Of a stretch of 64,000 nucleotides of DNA, positions 11,340 to 22,300 are shown piece by piece. Below the pieces are notes generated by a model. The model was not told the DNA's origin, did not search any database, and worked only from the letters and a program-made list of their open reading frames with translations. The stretch covers positions 868,001-932,000 of the forward strand of contig JAPXFQ010000074.1 of NCBI GenBank assembly GCA_028564705.1, in the 5' to 3' direction. Position numbers and translations under genes: made by a program. Every line of letters starts with the position of its first letter. Position 1 is the first letter of the stretch. This DNA is from Apricaphanius iberus (taxonomy: Eukaryota; Chordata; Actinopteri; Cyprinodontiformes; Aphaniidae).

Positions 11340-11720
11340 GAGAAAAAAACTGCAGTGGAACGGAACGGATATCAGGCAAAGGATCCAGCAGGGAACAAAG
11401 AAAAATCTGGAGTTTAAATATTGAGGCATGTTGGAAAGTAACACAGGAACTAGACAGACTAATTAGGGGAAATGGTCACCAGAAGGAATAGCAGGAAATG
11501 ATAGTTACTTCTTGAAAATACTGATTGCAGCAGCAAATAAATCAATAACTCGTAAATGGTCATGGATCGACCCGCGTACGATCACCGATTGGCTAGAAAT
11601 AGTAAGAGAAATTCATGTAGGAAAGACTGACCTTTTTACTGAGACTGAGAAACGATTTGTATTGTTCCAGATGGACAAAATGGACAATGTTTCTGTTGAA
11701 TGAGAAAGACTGATACTTTT
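11340..11720 (+). pseudogene. L1/Tx1-like LINE ORF2 C-terminal fragment
   Basis: The frame at 11512-11703 reads ILIAAANKSITRKW, then DPRTITDWLEIVREI, then MEKITF-like positions. This resembles the KKAITRKW..PTIDEWLEI block at the C-terminus of fish L1/Tx1-type ORF2. It is a truncated relic with no RT domain, in a host intron or intergenic region. Confidence 0.6.
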
Positions 11721-12109
11721 TGAGATTTCTGTTACTTAATCTACATCTGCATAGAAATGTCATTTACTTTTCCGTTACATTTACATGTGATACAAAATGT
11801 ACAAACTACAAAATATTATGCAAAACCCCTATTTTTTTTATGAGGTGGAAGATGTCAAGTGCCTGGTTATGATGCAATACTTGTACGGTGCTGTTGTTGT
11901 TCTGTCAAAACAAAAACAAATAAAAATTAAATATGAAAAAAAAAGGAATTACCTAATCTGGCAAGACCTTAAAACAATGATAAACTCAGACAAATTAAAA
12001 GTTGGCAGTTGGTAGCATGTTTATAATTTGGTAAAAACGGGGCCATAACATCAAATTTCTGGAATATCAGTGCTCAGTATTGTACAAATCTCATAAAGAT
12101 TTTTTTCAT

Positions 12110-12425
12110 AAATCTTACAGTTAAGAAAGGTTGATTTTGCCCAGTTGTTGGATGAGTGGTGGAGTTGGGCAGAGGTAGAAGCCGACAGCCTAATCCATAT
12201 GGGGGCGTCTGCCTTTCTGATGACTGTTGGAGGACAGACTGACCACATTTCTTCGCTCCGCTACTTTTCTTGTATTTTTCAACAGGGCACAACCTCACGT
12301 CAATGACTCAACTCAGGGGATTTTCTTTAAATAGAAAATTTTTAAACTGATTGAAATGTTTGTATAATTGTATTGAAATTACTTTTCTTCTAAAGTGCTT
12401 TGAGATGACACCTTTACTGTACTGA
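12110..12425 (+). repeat. LINE 3' tail fragment (L2-like)
   Basis: Ends in AAGTGCTTTGAGATGACACC, nearly the same as AAGTGCCTTGAGATGACATC in the tails of the three main LINE copies. The preceding 250 bp resemble their 3' region only loosely. Confidence 0.45.
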
Positions 12426-12679
12426 AATTAATTGACGAGTTTATTGACACGGTTATAGTTTGGAGCTTTTTTTGTTAATTTGTGTTGTTAATTTTTGATT
12501 ATTTTTGTTCTGTTGGACTAAGTAATCATGTTTATTTTATTCATAGCAATTAAGATATTAAGATATTCTTTGTTACTCAATAGACCATTGTATGCAACAT
12601 CTGTTTGGCTTATAATGTATCACATCTCGTTGCTGATGACTTCTGTCTCTCTCTTTTCCGTCCTTCTCCTGTCTCACAG

Positions 12680-12720
12680 AAGAGCCACTCACACCACTCT
12701 CCGGGGATGTATTTAGATGT
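12680..12720 (+). other. Possible cacna1b micro-exon (unconfirmed)
   Basis: A good pyrimidine tract and CTCACAG acceptor are followed by about 39 bases, then a GTATGT donor. In phase 0 it would encode a short His/Ser/Pro segment joining in frame to the exon at 13078. I have no family alignment to support it, and chance is quite possible. Confidence 0.2.
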
Positions 12721-13077
12721 ATGTATAATTTTTCACATGTCAGTCAGTACCGCCCTGTTTGTAGTTTTGCAATAGCTGTGCAAAGATTTAATGAAAACTC
12801 CTAGATCTCTAAAAGCAATACTCATTTGGAAAGGTCCTATCACTAAGCTTCTAATGAAAACTGAAGAATACTTTCATTCTAATGTCACAATGTCGAAATC
12901 CAAATTTAAATCTTTATCTTTGAATATAACGTGTTTTCTTAAGTCAGAGTTGGTAAAAGCTTTGTTTGAACAGATGGAGGAATCCTGAGCAGTAATACTT
13001 TGGAACATAAATTCCACAGAAATAACTTGTGTGGAATGGGATTCTTATCAATATTTTTTCTTTCTTTGTTCCATCAG

Positions 13078-13333
13078 CCTGGCCCTGATGCTAGCCCTAT
13101 GAGACGCTCATCCACTGTAGCTCCACAGCACCTCCAGGAGGTTAGCTTGAGGGACTACACCCTGGAGAAACCCCGTCAAGAGAGAACACATCACCATCAT
13201 CACCACCACCACCACCACCATCGCTGCCACCACCGCAGAGACCGGGTCAAAGAGAAAAGACAGAGTTCTTTGGATACTGCTGTTGGTGGTCAACCTCCCA
13301 GCTCAGCTGGTCAGTCAGCAGATACTACAGAAA
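13078..13333 (+). CDS. cacna1b: cacna1b coding exon with poly-His tract
   Basis: Strong acceptor (TTCTTTCTTTGTTCCATCAG) before 13078 and donor GTACAG at 13334. It encodes [22 protein letters not shown], an 11-His run (13192-13224) and [18 protein letters not shown], ending in phase 1. The His run and flanking basic residues are a known Cav2.2 tail feature. Confidence 0.92.
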
Positions 13334-16300
13334 GTACAGTTTCTTAACAAAACACTGTATTCTACTGGGAGTTTTAATGAAACGGGGAATTGACTCAATA
13401 TATGCGACAGTGGTGCATGTTCTAGGAATTAGTCCTGCTATTGGTGGGTTGTCAATTTGAATCTCTGCTTAGTTCATCATGGCTGTTGTGTCCTTTGGCA
13501 ATGCACTTCAACCTGCCAGCTGGTTGCCAGCTTGTGGTGGTCAGAGGGCCAGGTGGCGCCTATGTGTGCAGGTGTGCATAAATCGGTGAATGTAGTATAA
13601 AGCACTTTTTGGTCCTTTGGCTGAAAAAGCGCAATACAAACATTTACCATATCAAGTGCATAACAGTCTCCCCTTACAACTTATCTAATTGTTTTTATAT
13701 TAATCACATTCACATATAATTTTATCTCAAGGCACACTACAATACAAACAGGTTCAAATCATATCCAGTGTAAAAAAGACTATTATTTAACTCATTTTTG
13801 GTTCCTTTGAGTGTTATTAATTTCATTGAGGTTGTTCATGTAATTTTTATTCTTGCCACTAGATGGCAATCATGGTGCATTAATCCTCGGTTCTCAGCTT
13901 CATGTGGCTCAGAGATATCGGCATGACACGTTGTTTATTCAAGCCTTTAACATTGTGCGTCCATTAGAAGAAACCACACATTAGATACCATCTGCAGTTT
14001 CAATAAATCCAGTCAGAAATGAAAGCTGTATGAATGATGTTGGTGCCTAATTAAAGAAGAAGTTAAGGATAACCTCCGGATCTGGAAATTCCTTTATTAT
14101 TCCCACTCACCTGAACATATAATCGCTGTCCTGACCCGACGCTCTGGAGTGATTGTTAATCCCTTTAGAATCAGCTACAGTCCTCACTACATCCATTTTT
14201 ATTGAATCCAGTTTGATACAAGCGTAGATTAAATTGATCCAATTCAAGAAATCCAGTACTGCAGTCAGAATCAGATACAATCACATGTTTAATAGCCTTA
14301 AAATACAGTACAGTCAATGTCAGCTGACCATATGAGGACTATTTAAAAAAAAAGTTAACTATGGAAGACAAGCTAATTGCATTGAGTCGTTAGCTTTGTA
14401 AGCAATCCATCATCCTGAGTAAGCATGTGGTGACTGTGGAACACCTTAGTTTGAGTGCCAGTCTTCCACCAATAGCTGCAAACTTTATAAATGAGACCCC
14501 TGATCCTTTTCTGACAGGGTATCTGTTGGCCCGCTCCTCTCGGCCGTCGTGTGTTCATCCACAATCAGCCCATTAAGGATTCAGCTAAAGACATCCGCAT
14601 ATCAGGACTGTTACAGCAGCAAGTAGTGTCACTAATCAGCACAAAAAGATGCCCAGAGCACTGAAAGTCAAACATCAAACTAAGTTAACCATTTTGGTTT
14701 TAAACTAATAGCATTAACATATATTTTGGGGGGATTTGTGAACTGTCAGAATGAAGAAAGAGAAAGATTTGTTTTATGTTTTTTTCATCACTTTTATCAT
14801 GGTCAGAAGTATACATTTCATGTCTCCTTCCACCAGCCTGCTGTAATAGTTTACTGGATTCTTTGCCCACTCCTTTTGACAGAACTGGTAGAATTCATAT
14901 TTTCTTGCGGTGCATGCAATTTTGCATTCTTTATTTTCAATTTTGATCAATAGGTCCTACGGTCTTTCCAGTTTCAGCTAGCATCGTCATGAAGTTTTTT
15001 GCTGTTCTGGGGTTGAGTCGCACATTTAGGATCAAAAAACATTCCTCTGTGTTAATCTGTCTCCTTCCAGACCAGTATGATGGTAGGACATTCCCAAGTT
15101 TTTTATACTTTCATATTATTGTGTTCTGAATGGATGAACATGGGACCTTTCAGATTGCAGCCAAGGATGAGCCACACTTTTTGAGGTTGACAGTTCTTTT
15201 GCTAAATTCTTGGTTGATTTCCCTGATTTTTCCATGATGTCACAGAAAGGACCCCTGTGTTTGGGGAGATGCCTTCATATGCATCCATTGGTTTGCCCCA
15301 ATAAACTCAGACGGAGTCAGTTAGCCTATCAGTAACTTTTTAAGCTCAGAATGGAATCACCAGTGAGTTTTCTTTTTGTTTAAAGAGTAACTCGCCCCAA
15401 AATTAACCTTTTTTTGATAAACTGTATATTTGAGTCTATAAAAGCACTATCTACATTTCCAGTATTTTTTTTTTTTTGTACATTTTAGTGAAAATATTAA
15501 TTTTGTACCAAAAACCATTAGTTTAGTACCCGAAGTGGTTAAACAATTACACTGCACTGCAATTCACTGGAATTCAAATCCTGCTTTGCTAACGGCTAAT
15601 CTCAGGTTATTGACGTAGGCTTCGATTAATGACGTGAGCAGTCCGGCCATGATGGGGTATATAAGAGGTGCGGTTTGGGCCACACCTCCGTAGCGAGGTG
15701 CCATGAACTGCCTGCAGCACAATCAGGTCAAAAACTTGGGTGCTTTGTTATGCAGCTGGTTACCCCTACTTGCTGTTATTTGCTCGTTACCTATGAAAAA
15801 GGGAATAACTGATATCAGTTAATGGAAAATAAAATCTGGGCTAAGAATTCATTTTCAATGCAATAATTTTGATGTGTTTTTTATCTTTTGCTCATTCCTG
15901 AATGATTTTCTCGCCATGCTTGGATACTTTATACCCTGGGCATCTCTCTGTAACACACATTTTCTGTTGCGGACAATGATGCACAGTGGCTGCAGGTGCT
16001 CCTGCTGCGGCATAGTCACCAAATTACTGGAGCTAATCTATATTTAGCATTAGATTTGGCCAACAACAATGTAACACTCAGAGACGGCGCCCATTCTATG
16101 CCACAATACCGCTACTGGCTCGGTATCTGCTGCTGCTCCGGGCAGAGAACGACACAACGGCTCGATATGATGTGGCGCCGATCCCCTCCTCCACAGAACC
16201 TATCTCCCTGTACTCTGTTCCCTTTGGAGAAGGAAGATGAGAAAACATCTCAACCTCCAGATTGTTTCATAGGCAAAGGAGCTAACGTTACTATGGCTCT

Positions 16301-19300
16301 CTCCATCTTTCTGGCCATCTGTGACTCTGTGCTGTTCCCTGCAACATGTCAGTCTCAGCCTAGACACACCCAGCCATTCATCTCTTCGTGTTTTTCCTGG
16401 TCCGCCAGGCAACGCCTCCTTTTCAGCCGTTTTTCAAAAATAAATGTGGTCGGGATTATGCTCTGGTAGGGAGGTGAGTTGCTCTTTAAAGACACAATAA
16501 ACTTAATGTACGCATACTTCTAACTTTAAAGAAAGTAATAAAAAAATATAAGTTCTCTTGCTGCTATTTCTGACATTTTAAAAACACAAAATTTTTTAAT
16601 AGTTATTCATATAAAAAATCTCTAAATTTTGTGTTGTTTTCTGAAGTGTAAGTAAAATATCTTATACATAAATGTGTATATGTATAAAACTTTGAATATA
16701 CACTTTTTTTGTCCAAAAACCGAAAAAGAAATTCTGCTCACACTTTCTAACACTTGTATCTAAAACGTTAGACAGAAATATGAACTAAAATAAATCCTAT
16801 TTATAAGTGCTAGGGAAAAAATACAGAAAAAGCTCAAATTCCAATATAAAATGCGTAAATATGAGTCTAGAAAATAAGATGTTCACACATTCTCACTTGT
16901 TTCTGTGTTGTTTGTGTCTTGTTCTTAGGGTAAGAGATTTAGCTCTTATAAATGTTAGAAATAAAAACAGTTTACTGATTTTGTAGTTGAAAATAAACAA
17001 AATAGGACCCATATGAAGCACAACTTGTCAACCTCTAAATTATTCCTCCCATTTAAGGAGGACATGAAAAGCCGGGATCTGAACCTGCTGCTTCCAGACA
17101 GCAAGCCCATAAACGTGGGCGCTCCAATGAGAGGAAGCACCATCACTCTTCAGCAGACAAGCAACGCTACTACTCCTGTGACCGTTTCTGCAGCCGGGAA
17201 CGCTGCTGTCCCAAATCTGCTACTGCCACCTGCTCCGGGGAGGAGCAGGAAACCAGCAAAAAGCAGGTAAGAGGCCGCAACTGTGATTGGTGCTGAAAAC
17301 ATAATGAAGAAGACATTTCCTTTGGAGTTTACTGATTGCTCGTCAAAGATTGTGACGGGTAGTTTCAATAATAACTCAAATTAATGCTCATAGGTTACAG
17401 TTTGTAGAAATCACACACATTTGTAAGAGTTGAATTTGTTTCTAATCTCTTCTTTTTCAGATTCTTCGATTAATTTCAGTGTAAACTCATCTCAAAATTC
17501 ACCTTGAATTTGAAATGATTTAACAAAGATAAGGTCAATATAGAAAGGACTTTTCTAAAACCAAGTACACCCCTTAAATACTAAATTTGCACAAAATAAA
17601 ACTCTAGAACTTAAAGTTATACTCTTAACAATTGATTATGAATTCAATTCAATTCAGTTTATTTATATAGCGCCATTTCACAACAGATGTCATCTCAAGG
17701 CACTTTACAAGAAGAGTTATTACAATACAATGTTTAATTTAGAAATTAGAGAACCACAGAAGATTGCGTCGTGTAATTCTCAGCAATCCCTCACACTGAG
17801 CAAGCACGAAGCGACAGTGGAAAGGAAAAACTCCCTTTTAACAGGAAGAAACCTCCGGCAGAACCAGGCTCAGCACAAGCGGTCATCTGCCGAGACCGTC
17901 TGTGGTTTGGAGAATACAGAACAGAGACACAGAACAGAGACACAGAAAGAGCAACAGAACTGATGCAGAAGTTTGTTGCAGGACGTGGAGAACTTTCCGT
18001 CACTGCAATGCCATCTTAGTCAGGGTCGTCAAGCAGGGCGGGTCAGGAGCACCTACTGTAGGAAGAGACTAAGAGAAAACAGGTTAGCGCTTGAATTGAC
18101 AGCACATCATGCAGTTGGGGAGAAGTAGGAGAGAAAGTAGGAACAGACCCTAATAATGTCCTCCAACAGCCTAGCCTAAAGCAGCATAGCTACTAACATT
18201 AACCTGTCTCCTAGCTACTAGGAGACCTAGCTACTAACACTTTCTACCTGGCTTACATTAACCTATCTCTACCTAGCTACTCTACCTCTTCCTATCTCTT
18301 CCTAGCTTTTGATACTCTACCTGACTACTAACATTAACCTGTCTCCTAGCTACTAGGAGACCTAGCTACTAACACTCTCTACTTGGCTTACATTAATCTA
18401 TCTCTACGTAGCTACTCTACCTCTTCATATCCCTTCCTAGCTTTTGACACTCTACCTAGCTACTAACATTAACCTATCTCTTCCTAGCTACCTGTCTAAC
18501 CTGTCTCTAACTGCCTATTAACATATCTCTAACTGTAAGCTTTGTCAAAGAGGAAAGTTTTAAGCCTAGTTTTAAAGATATACAAATTGTCTGCTTCACG
18601 AACCAACCCTGGGAGCCTGTTCCATAGGAGGGGAGCCTGATAGCTGAAAGATCTGCCACCCATTCTACTTTTAGAAATCCTAGGAACTACCAGTAAACCT
18701 GCAGTCTGAGAGCGAAGGGCCCTGTTAGGAACATATGGAACAATCAGGTCTCTTATGTATGATGGAGCTAGATTATTAAGAGCTTTATATGTCAGAAGGA
18801 GGATCTTGAATTCTATTCTAGATTTTACTGGGAGCCAGTGAAGAGAAGCTAAAACAGGGGAAATGTGATCTCTTCTTTTAATATTCATCAGAATCCTAGC
18901 AGCAGCATTTTGGACTAACTGAAGACTTTTAATTGTTTTCTGTGGACTACCTGATAATAAAGAGTTACAGTAATCCAGTCTTGAAGTAATAAAGGCATGG
19001 ACTAGTTTTTCAGCATCATTCCTGGACAGGATGGTTCTAATTTTTGCAATATTCCTAAGGTGAAAAAAGGAAATCCTAGAGACTTCTTTAATGTGAGATC
19101 TAAATGACATATCTTGGTCAAAAATAACACCGAGGTTCTTTGCTTTATTACTGGAGGCTAATTTAATGCCGTCTAGGTGAAGGGGTTGACTAAGTAGTTT
19201 CTTTTTCAGAGCTTCTGGTCCAAAGACGACAACTTCTGTTTTATCAGAATTCAGAAGCAAGAAGTTTAGAGTCATCCAAGTTTTTATGTCTTCCAGACAT

Positions 19301-22300
19301 GCCTGTAGTCTACCTAACTGATTGGATTCATCAGGATTTATGGATAGATATAGCTGTGTATCATCAGCGTAACTATGGAATTTTATCCCATGCTGCCTAA
19401 TTATTTTACCAATAGGAAGCATATATATAGTAAAAAGAATCGGCCCAAGCACTGAACCCTGTGGTACTCCGCAAGTAACTATTGAGGTTGAGGAAGATTT
19501 ATCATTTACCTGAACAAACTGAAATCTGTTAGACAAATAAGATTTAAACCAACCTAGTGCTGTTCCTATTATACCGACACTTTGAAGCCTTTCTATGAAA
19601 ATATTGTGATCAACAGTGTCAAAGGCAGCACTGAGATCTAACAGGACCAGAATGGTTACCAGTCCATTGTCTGAGGCTATGAGAATATCATTAGTAACCT
19701 TCACCAGAGCTGTTTCAGTGCTATGATGAGCTCTAAGGCCTGACTGAAACTTCTCAAACAGCTCATTATTGTTTCAATGCTCACATATCTGTTGTGCAAC
19801 TATTTTCTCAAGAATTTTAGATAAGAAGGGAAGATTAGATATCGGTCTATAGTTAATTAAGTCGTTTTGATCACGAGATGGTTTCTTAAGTAGAGGTTTA
19901 ATTACAGCTATCTTAAACTCCTGTGGTACATATCCATTGACTAAGGATAGATTCATTATATCTAAAATTGGAGCAGCGATCAGAAGGAAAACTTATTTTA
20001 AGAGTTTAGTTGGGATTGGGTCTAAAACGCAAGTTGAAAGTTTAGATGAAGCTAATAATTTTAGTACATCAAAAGGTTCGGCTGCATTAAAGCAGTTTAA
20101 GCGTATATTAGGTTCAACCATTTTTTATGTTGCCTCATTAACTAGGGAGGAAGCAAGCATATTGGGAAGGTTCCCAATTATCTTATTCTTTATAGAGTCT
20201 ATTTTATTTATAAAGAATTGCATGAAGTCATCACTACCAAGAGCTTGGGGAATGGTTGGAATGTGAGTCTCTCTACAGTTTAACTGAAGTACAGCAGCGG
20301 TGAACCAGTTACTCCTTAACAAGAATTCATTATAATATAGGTTTAGCCAGGTTAAGTTGAATTGACAAACTAAACACTGGGAAAAAAATTCAAACTCCAT
20401 CTTCAATTGGATCTGATCCATTTATCATAAATTTAATAAAATCAAGATCAAAACATTTATTAATTTCTCACCCTATGGATCATCGCGTTGCCTAGCATCA
20501 GTTTTTTTCTCTCCTATTTCTTTTCTAACATGAACTGTATATTTTTGTAAACGGCAGAATTTTCTTTAATAGTTTTTGTCAACGGAAAGGAAGATTTTCA
20601 CAGAAAGGTGTCCATTTAGACTACCTTTCTAACTGCTCTCACTGTTAATCCCTTTAATCCCATCAAGTTGGCACAAGCGAGACTTGCCAGGCTTTTATTG
20701 TTATAATTTGCCTTTCTTTTCTTGTTTAAAACCCACATTTGTAGTTAAAAAAAATCAAGAAACTAAAAGGTAAAGTTTTTTTTAGAATAAAGCGCTCACT
20801 CATTTCCCATAGTTTTAATAACTTTAGAGCCAAGAAATCTAAATACATTCATGTGGGCAATATGCATTTTTTTGTTATAAAGGAGTGAATCTACCATGAT
20901 TTTCTTCTTTAGTAAAATATGGACTGTACTTAAGCACCCTAACAGAATTTTCAATTATGTAAATACATCTCTGCTTTTCTTTCAGATATTTACCTGCAAT
21001 ATAGTCAAAGAAAGAGGAGTTCAGAGTTTTAAAAAAGTAGCCTAACAAGTAAATCTTGCAACCAGTTCGGGAACTTGAGCTTTCAGTTAAAACACTTACA
21101 GGTGCTGGTCATAAAATTAGAATTTCATGAAAAATGTGATTTTTTTCATTAATTCCATTCAAAAAGTTAAACTTCAATATTAGATTAATTTATTACACAC
21201 AGACTGGTGTAGTACACATATTTATTTCTTGAAATTTTGATGATTTTGAAATTCCTAACTTAAGTATCTCAGAAAATTAGAATATGAATTAAGACCAATG
21301 CAAAAAGGATTTTTAGAAATGTTGGCCAACTGAAAAGTATGAACATGTAAAGTATGAGCATATACAACACTCAATATTTAGTTGGGGCTCCTTTGGCCTG
21401 GATTACTGCAGCAATGCAGTGTGGCATTGCTGCAATAGTCACGTTGTTGTAACGCAACACTTTACACAGTAACGTAACGGCATGGCAACGGTGGGAAAAG
21501 TAATTAATTTGATTACTCCTTTAACTTCAAAAGAACGCAGTTAGTAATGCCGTTATATTTAAATGCTGTTACTCCCAACACTGTTTAAAATGAACATAGA
21601 ATGAGGCAGAGAACTATGGAGAATGTTGTTTTTTATACGAGATGGCTCTATATGAGCATTTTGCTATGAGTAGCACCGCCTGAATACAACTTCCAGCACA
21701 GGCGGCCTCCTTATACAGACGTTGAGCAAGGTATTTACAAGATCCAGCATTAGTAGTTGTTTAGATAGTGTTTACTCCGGATGCCCTGTACAATAGTCCA
21801 CTTCTTGCTTTTGGGGTGGCCCGGTCCGTTTACCATTCACACATGCAATTGAACAAGGCCGGATTCGTTTCAATCGAACCGAGACCAACGTTTTTAGGCA
21901 CATTGGAGTTTGTTTGTTTGGTCCAAATCAGAGTTTGATTGCCCATGCCTCCCATCCCTAACTTTCCGGACGAACGAACTAGAGTTTGTTTCAAGCAGAC
22001 TAAAAAGGGCTGGTGTCGATGCACCCTCAAACTTCCTGGTAGATAGCTGCTTTGACTTTAGACCTCAGAAAACACAATGGATCAGCACCAGCAGTAATAC
22101 AATGACATGGCACCCCAAACCATCACTGACTGTGGAAACTTTACACTGGGCTCAATCAAACTGGATTTTGTGCCTCTCCTCTCTTCCTCCAGACTCTGGG
22201 ACCTTGTTTCCAAAGGCAACGCAAAATTTATTTTCATCAGAGAACATAACTTTGTACCACTTAGCAGCTGTCCAGTCCTTTTTGTTCTTAGCCCAGGCAA

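Larger units (their letters stand above)
17637..20430 (-). mobile_element. L2/CR1-like LINE copy 2, longest copy, without rRNA insert
   Basis: Runs on the minus strand, with the 3' tail at 17637-17710 (AATTCAATTCAGTTTATTTATATAG on the + strand) and RT coding up to about 20.4 kb. It includes most of the RT domain, the C-terminal region and a 900-bp 3' region. The empty site for the 28S insert of the other copies lies at about 18215. It is inserted antisense in the cacna1b intron between the last two exons. The 5' end is truncated or decayed. Confidence 0.9.

Noticed and set aside
13108..13293. Minus-strand ORF rich in Val and Met
   Set aside because: It is the antisense reading of the poly-His cacna1b exon (CAC/CAT read as GTG/ATG).
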